This document shows positions 16,635-25,104 of a stretch of DNA of 64,000 nucleotides, in pieces. Made by a program: the position numbers and the translations under genes. Numbering within the stretch: the first letter of the stretch is position 1; every line of letters starts with the position of its first letter. The DNA comes from Gammaproteobacteria bacterium UBA5109 (lineage in GTDB: Bacteria; Pseudomonadota; Gammaproteobacteria; Pseudomonadales; Pseudohongiellaceae), in contig DHZH01000008.1 of the NCBI GenBank assembly GCA_002414385.1, positions 66,780-130,779 on the forward strand, read 5' to 3'. The notes beneath the pieces were generated by a model, which was not told the origin of the DNA, did not search any database, and worked only from the letters and a program-made list of their open reading frames with translations.

Positions 16635-16662
16635 CTAGACAGCAATAATTCTGAAAAATTCC
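16635..16662 (-). promoter_or_regulatory. Candidate sigma-E-type promoter between rpoE and rseA
   Basis: On the minus strand GGAATTT (16656-16662) and TCTAG (16635-16639) are 16 bp apart. This resembles the sigma-E pattern GGAACTT-N16-TCTGA with one mismatch upstream and two downstream. It lies about 30 bp before the rseA start, so it could give RseA a feedback promoter independent of rpoE. Confidence 0.3.
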
Positions 16663-16681
16663 CCGGTTTGGCAATTTTTAT

Positions 16682-17314
16682 TTATTTGCTTTTTTCATGT
16701 TCATTTACTGACGCGCCTGCCTGTTCCGGCTCTTCACCTTCGAGAAAAGGCCGAATCACATTATCCAGCGCTTCCCTGGCACGGAAAATTCTGGAGCGAA
16801 CCGTCCCAACGGGACAATCCATGATCTCGGTGATCTCTTCATAACTGAGTCCGCCAAACTCACGCAGGGTAAAGGCCGTACGCAGGTCCTCCGGCAAATC
16901 CTCGATTGCCTTGTTGATCAGGTCCTGCAGTTCACCGGTAGACAGGGTCGCTTCCGGAGAAGCGTTATCAACCAGCTCTTCAGGTAATTCAGGCAATTCT
17001 GAATCCCCCAGATCGACATCCGTACCAGGCGGTCTACGGCTTTTGGTTACCATGTGATTCTTGGCAGTATTGATGGCTATACGGTACAGCCAGGTATAAA
17101 ATGCGCTTTCGCCACGAAACTTGGGCAGAGCACGATAGGCTTTGATGAAGACTTCCTGACACACGTCTTCGGCTTCACTCTGATCCCGAATAAAACGGGA
17201 AACCAGAGTAAGGATTCGGTGTTGATAGCGCAGGACCAGCAGATCAAAGGCATGATTATTACCCTTGAAAACCTGTTGCACGAGTTGCTTGTCTGTTTCT
17301 TTGATTTTGGCCAT
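16682..17314 (-). CDS. rpoE: Envelope-stress sigma factor RpoE (AlgU)
   Basis: ECF sigma factor directing transcription of envelope-stress genes. The 210-aa protein has sigma region 2 (residues about 20-90, with DVCQEVFIKAYRALPKFRGESAFYTWLYRIA recognising the -10 element) and region 4 (about 135-190, with GLSYEEITEIMDCPVGTVRSRIFRARE as the -35 helix-turn-helix). Compared with E. coli RpoE (191 aa) it has an extra acidic C-terminal tail. It heads the minus-strand run rpoE-rseA-rseC-mucD and is divergent from nadB. I could not find a convincing sigma-E autoregulatory promoter in the 74 bp before it. Confidence 0.96.
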   Translation of the reverse strand: MAKIKETDKQLVQQVFKGNNHAFDLLVLRYQHRILTLVSRFIRDQSEAEDVCQEVFIKAYRALPKFRGESAFYTWLYRIAINTAKNHMVTKSRRPPGTDVDLGDSELPELPEELVDNASPEATLSTGELQDLINKAIEDLPEDLRTAFTLREFGGLSYEEITEIMDCPVGTVRSRIFRAREALDNVIRPFLEGEEPEQAGASVNEHEKSK

Positions 17315-17388
17315 GGCGAGGCCATATCCCCCTGCTTTCCTGATGCTTCCCTAGTAAAATAACTGAAAATCAATCAGATAATATTTTA

Positions 17389-19050
17389 ATGGATCTCTCC
17401 CCAGCGTCCAAAGCATACAGTAATCATGACGTGCTTGTCATAGGCGGCGGTGCCGCCGGTTTGAGCCTGGCATTGAAGATTGCGCAATTCTGCAAAGTCA
17501 CGGTTCTGTCCAAAAGCTCCCTGCAGCAGGGTAGCACCTATTATGCCCAGGGTGGCATAGCTGCCGTGCTTGATGAAAAGGACAGTGATACGGCGCACGT
17601 TGAAGACACACTCAAGGCCGGTGCCGGTCTTTGTCATCAGGATGTCGTGCAGTATGCCGTTTCGAGAGGTCCCGAATGTATTAACTGGCTTATGCAGCAG
17701 GGAGTTGAATTTACCCGTCTGCAACAGCCCCTTAAAACCGGCACCAACCAGCTTGAGACTGGTACTGGCTTTTCCGGTTTTCATCTGACCCAGGAAGGCG
17801 GTCACAGTCACCGTCGGGTAATACATGCCGCGGATGCGACCGGCAAAGCCATCTTCAGATGTCTGTCCCAGAAGGTGCTGGAAAACCCCAATATCACAGT
17901 TCAGGTTAATACCGTTGCCATTGACCTGATTACCAGCGACAAACTCGGAGAAAAAACCAAACGCTGTGTAGGTGCTTATGTACTGGATGAAAGCAGTGGC
18001 CATATCAGCACCTACAAAGCCAGGTTTGTTGTCCTGGCTACCGGTGGTGCCAGCAAAGCTTATTTATATACGTCCAATCCGGACGGCGCCAGCGGTGATG
18101 GCATTGCAATGGCCTGGCGCGCAGGATGTCGTACGGCCAATATGGAGTTCAACCAGTTCCACCCGACCTGCCTGTATCATCCCAAGGCGAAAACTTTTTT
18201 AATCAGTGAGGCTTTACGTGGTGAAGGTGGCATTCTGAGACTACCCGACGGTACACGTTTCATGCCTGCTTATGATGAACGGGCAGAACTGGCTCCCAGA
18301 GACATAGTCGCCAGAGCAATTGATGCCGAAATGAAACGTCTGGGCTGTGACTGTGTTTACCTGGATATTACCCACAAAGAGCCGGAATTCATTCGCAGCC
18401 ACTTTCCCAGTATCTATAAAAAATGTCTCAAGTACGGCATCGACATTTGTACTGAACAGATTCCGGTAGTACCGGCCGCGCATTACAGCTGCGGCGGCAT
18501 CATGGTCGACAAGGACGGCCAAACTGACCTGAAAAACCTCTACGCCATTGGCGAAACCAGCTTCACCGGCTTGCACGGTGCAAACCGGATGGCCAGTAAT
18601 TCACTGCTGGAATGTTTCGTCTTTGCCTTTTCAGCTGGCGAAAGTATTCGCAGCAAACTGGAAGCAACAGAATTCATCAGTGAGATTCCGCAATGGGATG
18701 AAAGCCAGGTGACAGATTCCGATGAAGACGTGGTGATCTCACATAACTGGGATGAAATCCGTCGCCTGATGTGGGACTACGTTGGCATTGTAAGAACCAA
18801 TAAACGCCTGCAGCGAGCTGCCAACCGGGTACGCCTGTTGCGCAAGGAAATACACGAGTATTACAGTAATTACCGGGTCAGTACCAATCTGCTGGAGTTA
18901 CGTAATCTGGCTCTGGTTGCCGAACTGATCATCAAGTCAGCAAACAGCCGTAAGGAAAGTCGCGGTCTGCATTACACACTGGATTATCCGGGCTTACTTG
19001 ATAAAGCGGATGACACCATACTGGTGCCGGATAATTATTCAGACGATTGA
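17389..19050 (+). CDS. nadB: L-aspartate oxidase
   Basis: FAD enzyme oxidising L-aspartate to iminoaspartate, the first step of de novo NAD synthesis with NadA. The 553-aa protein has the dinucleotide-binding motif VLVIGGGAAGLSLALK (residues 14-29), the SSLQQGSTYYAQGGIAA segment, the HPTCLYHP stretch near the substrate site, and the C-terminal FAD region ASNSLLECFVF. It is homologous to succinate dehydrogenase flavoprotein. It is divergent from rpoE, and its last 16 bp overlap the convergent sdhE gene. Confidence 0.95.
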   Translation: MDLSPASKAYSNHDVLVIGGGAAGLSLALKIAQFCKVTVLSKSSLQQGSTYYAQGGIAAVLDEKDSDTAHVEDTLKAGAGLCHQDVVQYAVSRGPECINWLMQQGVEFTRLQQPLKTGTNQLETGTGFSGFHLTQEGGHSHRRVIHAADATGKAIFRCLSQKVLENPNITVQVNTVAIDLITSDKLGEKTKRCVGAYVLDESSGHISTYKARFVVLATGGASKAYLYTSNPDGASGDGIAMAWRAGCRTANMEFNQFHPTCLYHPKAKTFLISEALRGEGGILRLPDGTRFMPAYDERAELAPRDIVARAIDAEMKRLGCDCVYLDITHKEPEFIRSHFPSIYKKCLKYGIDICTEQIPVVPAAHYSCGGIMVDKDGQTDLKNLYAIGETSFTGLHGANRMASNSLLECFVFAFSAGESIRSKLEATEFISEIPQWDESQVTDSDEDVVISHNWDEIRRLMWDYVGIVRTNKRLQRAANRVRLLRKEIHEYYSNYRVSTNLLELRNLALVAELIIKSANSRKESRGLHYTLDYPGLLDKADDTILVPDNYSDD

Positions 19051-19304
19051 TCAGCCGGCAGCTCTTTCCCCAAAATCATTGCAACCATTCCTCTCAGGTC
19101 GGGATCAGGGACAACTTCTTTTTCAATAAACCATCTGAACAGGTCCTGGTCTTCCTGCTCCAGAAGTTTCCGGTAACGTTCAACATTGGCTGCGTCCAGG
19201 CGAGCAAGTTTTTCACTGGCAAAAGGCACCAGCAACAAATCCAGTTCCAGCATGCCGCGTCGACTATGCCACTGCATTTTTTTTAACTCGATATTTTCGC
19301 TCAT
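19035..19304 (-). CDS. sdhE: FAD assembly factor SdhE
   Basis: Small cytoplasmic chaperone required for covalent flavinylation of succinate dehydrogenase and fumarate reductase flavoproteins. The 89-aa protein has the family hallmark RRGMLELDLLL (residues 15-25) and the EKEVVPDP region. Neighbours fit: nadB encodes a related flavoprotein and ygfZ an iron-sulfur maintenance factor, as in other gammaproteobacteria. The 3' end overlaps nadB tail to tail. Confidence 0.93.
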   Translation of the reverse strand: MSENIELKKMQWHSRRGMLELDLLLVPFASEKLARLDAANVERYRKLLEQEDQDLFRWFIEKEVVPDPDLRGMVAMILGKELPADQSSE

Positions 19305-19338
19305 GAATTCTTTTTCAAGTATGCGGCCAGCACGTATA

Positions 19339-20259
19339 ATGGCAGCAATGCAAAGTTATTTTATTGAATTTGAATCACCTGACCTGCTCAGGGTTGTCGG
19401 CAAGGATAGCGAAAAACTCCTCCAGGGTCAGCTAACTTGTGACCTTTCTGCCCTTCCGGAAATCGGCGCATGCCCAGGCTGTCTCTGCGATATCAAAGGC
19501 CGGGTAATAGCCAGCTTCACTCTTTACCGCTTGAATGATGAGTATTATCTCGAGATGTCGAGCGGACTTGGACAGACTGTGGAAAGTACCCTGAAGAAAT
19601 ATGCTGTGTTTTACGACACTGAAATTGAATCTGTCAGCGGCAGGTTTCAGTATTTAGGCCTTGCTGGCCCGGATGCCAGGCAAGTGCTTACCAGTCTTGT
19701 TGAGCAAATCCCGGAAGAAAATAATGCGGTGATCCAGCAACAGGGTATTGTTTTACGGCTGGTCGATCATAAGCAGGATCGCTACAGCCTGTGGCTTGAA
19801 AATGAAAAAGCTGAAAAGGCTGAAGCTTTAATATCCCGGTTAAAGCAATCACTCACCCGGGGCAATACCAGGGACTGGACGCTGGCTGATATGACACGTG
19901 GAGTCTATACCTTCCAGCCTGAAGATCAGGGTTTATTTACTCCACAGGAGCTGAACTACGATCTACAGGGGTACATAAGTTTCACCAAAGGCTGCTATAC
20001 CGGGCAGGAAATCGTGGCACGCATGCACTATCGCGGCAAAGCCAAAAAGCGCCTGTACCAGTTACAGATCAGCAGCCCATCGGAACCAGCCAGGCAGGTA
20101 AAAATCATTAATGAGTCCGGTAAAGCCATCGGCGAAGTGATCAGTGTCCTGAATACGGATGAAAACAGCTATGCAGCACTGGCCGTCTGCAGTAAGGATG
20201 CTGACGAAATATACAGCCTGGAAGACATCCCGGACTCAAGAGTCATTTTCAGGAATTGA
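19339..20259 (+). CDS. ygfZ: Folate-binding Fe-S cluster maintenance protein YgfZ
   Basis: GcvT-like tetrahydrofolate-binding protein that supports repair or assembly of iron-sulfur enzymes such as MiaB. The signature KGCYTGQEIVARMHYRGK is near residues 219-236. About 306 aa from the first plausible ATG. The frame stays open upstream, but that part runs across the divergent sdhE gene, so the start is 19339 or the in-frame ATG at 19348. A TATAAT at 19335-19340 overlaps the first ATG; no matching -35 box is present. Confidence 0.9.
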   Translation: MAAMQSYFIEFESPDLLRVVGKDSEKLLQGQLTCDLSALPEIGACPGCLCDIKGRVIASFTLYRLNDEYYLEMSSGLGQTVESTLKKYAVFYDTEIESVSGRFQYLGLAGPDARQVLTSLVEQIPEENNAVIQQQGIVLRLVDHKQDRYSLWLENEKAEKAEALISRLKQSLTRGNTRDWTLADMTRGVYTFQPEDQGLFTPQELNYDLQGYISFTKGCYTGQEIVARMHYRGKAKKRLYQLQISSPSEPARQVKIINESGKAIGEVISVLNTDENSYAALAVCSKDADEIYSLEDIPDSRVIFRN

Positions 20260-20407
20260 CCGAATTTCATATACTTGGGTTTTACTGCTAAAGTGCAGTC
20301 TTACTGTAAATGATGCGCTTTCAAGTAGTTCCTCTAAGTGCTTGAATTAAATGTAAAACATGAAGAAACAGAAGTTTGAACCAGTTGGCAGTATTTTCCA
20401 GGGATAG

Positions 20408-20422
20408 TGGCATTATGCTTGC
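20408..20422 (+). promoter_or_regulatory. Candidate sigma-54 (-24/-12) promoter before the first FecR giant
   Basis: TGGCATTATGCTTGC, followed by T, has GG and GC exactly ten bases apart and matches the sigma-54 pattern TGGCAnnnnnnTTGCT at the key positions. Transcription would start near 20434, about 46 bp before the ATG. No upstream enhancer-binding protein gene is in the window. Confidence 0.45.
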
Positions 20423-20479
20423 TTCGAAATAAGGCTTCACCCGACCTCGAAACAGATTTTATAGCAGAGACTTAATCAC

Positions 20480-23400
20480 ATGACGCATTTATTTCCGGCT
20501 TCGCGCAGCGCTTTCTTTTGTGTATTTATTCTCCTTTCTGCATTAACAGCATCGAATCTGCCAGGCACGGTACAGGCTCAGGAAAACCAGGCAATTGGCC
20601 GTGTGGTGACGAGCACGGGCTCCGTGACTGCCCGCGATCTTAATGGTGCCATACGGGCACTGAGTCGCCGTTCTGATATTTTTGTCGGGGATACAGTCAT
20701 TACCGGCCCGAATGGTTTTGCCCAGCTGCGCATGGTGGATTCAGCGCAGATTTCTTTTAAAGCCGATACCGAATTCACTTTTTCCGCATACAACTCTGAC
20801 GGACCCGGCGGTGCGGCCGACAACGCTGTCATGGAAATGGTCAGGGGCGGATTCCGGACTATCTCCGGTACCATTGGTGAAGATCAGGGCGACGATTATC
20901 AGATCACTACCCAGTTCGCCAATATTGGTATCCGTGGTACCACGCATGAAGCCGTAATTGATGCCGGCGCGCTCTTGACTGGTGTCTATGATGGCGGCAC
21001 GACAATTGCGAATGCCCAGGGCAGCCTGAATACCGGTGAAAATGCCAATTTTGATTACAGCCAGACCTTCCCCGGTCAGGCACCTCAGGGATTACTGCAG
21101 CAACCCACCCAACTGGGACAGATTAATCTGAACCAGGGTGCCGGTGCCGACGATGATGATGACGATGGTAATAATGATGCGGCCGATGATGATGCTAACG
21201 ATGCTGCAGATGAAAATGATGACGGAAATGCCGACGACGATAATGACGGTAATGGCGGTCTGGTAGATGCCGATGATGAAGATGCGGCTGCCCGTCCGAT
21301 TGGTAACCAGGACGGCGACAATAACAACGATGATGGTCCTGGCTTAATTGGCGGCAATCGCGGCAATGAACTGGCCAATGTTGACCCGGCCGATGATACT
21401 GACACCACACGAATTGTCGATATCAACCCGGCCGTGAATATTCGCGATGAAGATGATTTTGTCCGTGCCGGTGTCGGCGACATTGAAAATGAAGAAGAAA
21501 ATACCAACGTTCTTTCCGATGCGGATATCGACAGCACCCGTGAACGAATTGGATTTATTCTCAGCCGCAATATCTCACCGGGAGCCATTTTCCCCGGTAA
21601 TGTAACAAGCCTGGAGTCCGGGCAGCAGGTATTACTGATCGGCAATGACCTGAGCACCCCAAGAAATGTAGATAGCAGCCCGAATTTTATTTTCCAGGGT
21701 GGTGGTACTTTTCTTGAGTTTATCGATGGCAATATTGTGGATGCTGCCCGCGGCGAAAATCCATACAACTTTCAAGCAGGACTCTGGGGCAGCGCAGACA
21801 ATCCGGTGAGTTTATTTACTGATTACACCGACAACACAAATTTTAATACCTATCAGGATCCCTTCATCGTTGTCAGTGTTGAACCTGCCCCGCTTGCTTC
21901 CCTCACCGGTGAAGTGGTTTACATGAGCAATTTCGAAAGAATTCTGGGCGGCTCCAGCCTTGGTGGTGGCATTTCCGATTTCTTTACCGCCTTTGAAGTC
22001 GATTTCAGTGCCGGCCTGATCAATGAAGGCACCATGGATTTCTGTATCGGCGGCAATGGATTCTGTAACAATGAAGGTTCACAGCGATGGGAATTTGATT
22101 ACAGTGGCACCGTCAGAGAGGGCTTTGTGGTTGCCTCTCCGGATTCGGCAACAGGCCGCATCAATGGCCAACGGGCCAGTATTTACGGCCTGATAGAAGG
22201 TGTGTTTACCGGCAATAATGGTGAAGCATTCCTTGGTGGTTTCAACCTGTTTTACGACCCGGACCTGGATGAGTTTCTGGGTGAAGGTGACAACTTTCAG
22301 GCTGTTGCCGTCGGCCTGCCTGAAACCCTGGTCGATGGTATTTTCCTACTGGAACAGGAGCGACGTGCCACCCGTGAAGAAATTGAAAGCCTGGATGATG
22401 ATGCTTTCCTGGTACAGGAAGGTTATGCCCGTATTTTCCTTGGTTACAGTCGCCCCACTTCACTTGACCTGGAAAATTACGACAACTCGATTTTCTTTGT
22501 TGACAGCCGGTCCCGTCCTCGAATTGCATTGAGAGACCCCGGACTTGAAGTAGACATAAGCAGAGTCAATGACAACCTGGAAGACCCGATCAGCAAATTT
22601 TTTGATGTGAACTGGGAGCGCTGGGATGGCCCGCTGCTGACATACACCGACAATCTGGATACAACAGAATTTACCGACGGTGCCAATGACCAGGTTCATG
22701 ACATCGCCTATTTTGCCCGCTTCAATGATGCTTCTCATCTGTATGATGTAACTGGTCATTACGATCAAGTTTTAGGTTTTGTTGGTGAGAATGATGAAGG
22801 CACTGCAATCTCCATGTTGAGCATGGAGTTTGACATTAACTTTTCCGGCAATCTGCAAAATATCACTAACGGTCGACTTGAAATTGAAACCGATTACAAC
22901 GAAGGCTGGCTGGTCTTTTTCGAAGGAGACCTGATTGACAACATTGTCGAGTTTGATCTGCTCGCATCGGGTGCTTCAGAAAATACCGGCATCTATGACT
23001 CAGATGGTTTACTGGTGGGCGGCATCGACACTGATGACAGTAACATGCAGGGAGCCATTGTTTCCGGAAGAGATTTTGAAGGTGGAGAGAACCCGGCCTT
23101 ACTGAGCAGCTTCTATTTCCGTGAAGACAGTAATGATCCGAATCGTGCCAGACTGTCCGGACTGGCGCTGGTCGGCCGTGATGATGTCAGCTTTGTTGAC
23201 ATCGGCCTTTCCGGATTACTCAGTGATGAACAGCTTTTTGCCGCAACCACCGCTGATAACAACGCTTATACCGGCATGATAAACATCCCCGGAATGCAGC
23301 AAAACCCGATACTGGAAACCGGACTTGGACTCGATTTTGAATCAGTTGAAAGTGACCTGATTGACGTCTTCTTCCTCGACCTCGAAGGAGATCCCTCTTA

Positions 23401-24955
23401 CGATGATTATGCAGCCGTATTTGAATTTAACCAGTCCTTTTCAGAGTTTGGCAGCGGTAATACCTTCTCCAGCAGCAATGCCAATTATTTCCTGCAAATG
23501 GCGGCCTGGAATGACAGCAATGGCATGGGAGACCTGACTAAATTTGCCACGATGTCAGGAGAAAATTTCTTTGATGAGGAAAACTTCAACACCCCGGTAT
23601 TCTGGAATAATTTCTCCCCAACAGAATTTTCCACCAGCTTGAACGGCCGTTTCTCCACTGTACTGGAAGCATTTGGCATCATTAACTATGACAATCAGGG
23701 AGCCGGCACCAGTTTCGTGAAACCCATTGATCAATTCAGTATGGAATTCGATGTTGATTTTGGCAGTGGATTCATTTCCAACGGCAACATGCATTCCAGT
23801 GTACAGGCAGACGATTTTCAGACATCAGGTATTGAATATAACTGGATGACATATTTTAGCGGCGTAATTAGCGGCGGTGAGACCACACTGACACCAAGCT
23901 CGGTTTCTTTTGTAAAAACTGTAAATGGCGACTCTGTTGCTTCCTATGATGCCAGTTATGGCATGAACAATGAGATCATTGCTGATTTCACCGGTGACAC
24001 AGACACCCCAATTCTGACCGGCTCCTACTTCTTTGATCACCTGGAATTATCACCTTCAACTTTCTACGCCGCAGCGGCAGGAAACTTTGCCACCACGGGA
24101 ATCGTTGATGCCCGTTTGAGTACGACAGAAATGTTCCAGATGGAGCATCACGTCGGTATGATAATTGATGGCGCCCATATTGATGGTGGCGGCAACCTGG
24201 TGCCAGGCTCAATTTCATTTGGTCTTGCTTCACATCCAGCATACAGCGGTGGCACTTCTCCTGTATTCGGCATTAATGACCGAGGCATGCAGGTTTTTGA
24301 AGGTGTCGACCTGGCTCTTGATCAGCCATTTGATGAAGTGCTAACTGGCACTTCCAGTGCTAATGTCCTCGGCGCTGAACTTGAAGTTATTGATAGTGAA
24401 GCTGACCTGAATTACCAGATTGCACTAGGATACTGGGATTCAGGTGATATGACAGTCATGCATAACCAGCTGGACAACATGCAAACCTCCAGCCTGGATC
24501 AGGAAATATTCTGGGCTAATGTTATTCCGGCAGATATATCTGAATTAACAGGTACCAATACCTTTAACAGTACTGGCGACTATATCGGCAATGGCAGTAG
24601 CGGCCAGGTAAATAACCTGAGCATGTCATTTATGGTCAACTTCGATACAAGCACCATCAGCGGTGGTTCACTAAATATTGGCGATATGTACAGTGATGAA
24701 TGGAATGTTGCTTTTAGTGGCGGCAATATCAATGGTTCACTTGTGCAGTTTACTGGCATCACTGGTAATTATCTGGAATTTAGCTCCCCTGTATGTAGCA
24801 ACTGTGTAACAGGGCAAATCGGTGGCATTTTCGCAGAAGATGTCACTGGGGAACCAACCGGATTTGCTGCTGGATTTACTCTGAACAACTCACTGGGAAC
24901 CACTCTGGAGGATTTTGTACAGGGAGCGGCTATTCTGACGAGCGAAGCGCTTTGA
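20480..24955 (+). CDS. Giant secreted FecR-domain repeat protein (1491 aa)
   Basis: Function unknown. Residues 1-34 form a signal peptide ending at VQAQ. Residues about 38-200 form a FecR-type domain (GRVVTSTGSVTARD, VGDTVITGPNGFAQLRMVD, GFRTISGTIGE, FANIGIRGTTHEA). Residues 222-345 are an Asp/Asn/Gly-rich linker. Four beta-rich modules follow, near 355-625, 645-905, 905-1205 and 1205-1491, each with an F.vdF..G.i..G / W...FsG.i / G.i.G.FtG...f.gGf pattern reminiscent of TbpB-like small barrels. Paired cysteines occur (C522/C529, and CSNC at 1439-1442), fitting a periplasmic or extracellular place. There is no membrane anchor or sorting tail. The next gene is its paralogue, giving a tandem duplication. 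No sigma factor or TonB receptor is adjacent, so a classical FecR anti-sigma role is unlikely. Confidence 0.8.
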   Translation: MTHLFPASRSAFFCVFILLSALTASNLPGTVQAQENQAIGRVVTSTGSVTARDLNGAIRALSRRSDIFVGDTVITGPNGFAQLRMVDSAQISFKADTEFTFSAYNSDGPGGAADNAVMEMVRGGFRTISGTIGEDQGDDYQITTQFANIGIRGTTHEAVIDAGALLTGVYDGGTTIANAQGSLNTGENANFDYSQTFPGQAPQGLLQQPTQLGQINLNQGAGADDDDDDGNNDAADDDANDAADENDDGNADDDNDGNGGLVDADDEDAAARPIGNQDGDNNNDDGPGLIGGNRGNELANVDPADDTDTTRIVDINPAVNIRDEDDFVRAGVGDIENEEENTNVLSDADIDSTRERIGFILSRNISPGAIFPGNVTSLESGQQVLLIGNDLSTPRNVDSSPNFIFQGGGTFLEFIDGNIVDAARGENPYNFQAGLWGSADNPVSLFTDYTDNTNFNTYQDPFIVVSVEPAPLASLTGEVVYMSNFERILGGSSLGGGISDFFTAFEVDFSAGLINEGTMDFCIGGNGFCNNEGSQRWEFDYSGTVREGFVVASPDSATGRINGQRASIYGLIEGVFTGNNGEAFLGGFNLFYDPDLDEFLGEGDNFQAVAVGLPETLVDGIFLLEQERRATREEIESLDDDAFLVQEGYARIFLGYSRPTSLDLENYDNSIFFVDSRSRPRIALRDPGLEVDISRVNDNLEDPISKFFDVNWERWDGPLLTYTDNLDTTEFTDGANDQVHDIAYFARFNDASHLYDVTGHYDQVLGFVGENDEGTAISMLSMEFDINFSGNLQNITNGRLEIETDYNEGWLVFFEGDLIDNIVEFDLLASGASENTGIYDSDGLLVGGIDTDDSNMQGAIVSGRDFEGGENPALLSSFYFREDSNDPNRARLSGLALVGRDDVSFVDIGLSGLLSDEQLFAATTADNNAYTGMINIPGMQQNPILETGLGLDFESVESDLIDVFFLDLEGDPSYDDYAAVFEFNQSFSEFGSGNTFSSSNANYFLQMAAWNDSNGMGDLTKFATMSGENFFDEENFNTPVFWNNFSPTEFSTSLNGRFSTVLEAFGIINYDNQGAGTSFVKPIDQFSMEFDVDFGSGFISNGNMHSSVQADDFQTSGIEYNWMTYFSGVISGGETTLTPSSVSFVKTVNGDSVASYDASYGMNNEIIADFTGDTDTPILTGSYFFDHLELSPSTFYAAAAGNFATTGIVDARLSTTEMFQMEHHVGMIIDGAHIDGGGNLVPGSISFGLASHPAYSGGTSPVFGINDRGMQVFEGVDLALDQPFDEVLTGTSSANVLGAELEVIDSEADLNYQIALGYWDSGDMTVMHNQLDNMQTSSLDQEIFWANVIPADISELTGTNTFNSTGDYIGNGSSGQVNNLSMSFMVNFDTSTISGGSLNIGDMYSDEWNVAFSGGNINGSLVQFTGITGNYLEFSSPVCSNCVTGQIGGIFAEDVTGEPTGFAAGFTLNNSLGTTLEDFVQGAAILTSEAL

Positions 24956-24998
24956 TCTGGACAGCCCGTCGATTCTTCCCTTTTCCGCGAAAATAGTG

Positions 24999-25024
24999 AA
25001 AAATGTGTTCCACTGCACATTTTT
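24999..25024 (+). terminator. AT-rich hairpin between the two giants
   Basis: A perfect 9-bp inverted repeat (AAAAATGTG 24999-25007 with CACATTTTT 25016-25024) with an 8-nt loop lies about 45 bp after the first giant's stop. The stem has few GC pairs, so it may be a weak terminator and may allow read-through. Confidence 0.4.
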
Positions 25025-25104
25025 GATATCAGTTTTACATTATTTTTTGTCCACATAAGCTCTTGATATACAAAAAATAACAATAACGCGACACAGGGTC
25101 TGTT

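Noticed and set aside
17315..17388. Autoregulatory sigma-E promoter before rpoE
   Set aside because: No GGAACTT-like box lies 16 bp from a TCTGA-like box in the gap; TCTGA occurs but without an upstream partner.
19335..19340. TATAAT as a promoter for a leaderless ygfZ
   Set aside because: The hexamer is perfect, but the sequence 17-18 bp upstream matches the -35 box at only about two positions and the box overlaps the first possible start codon.
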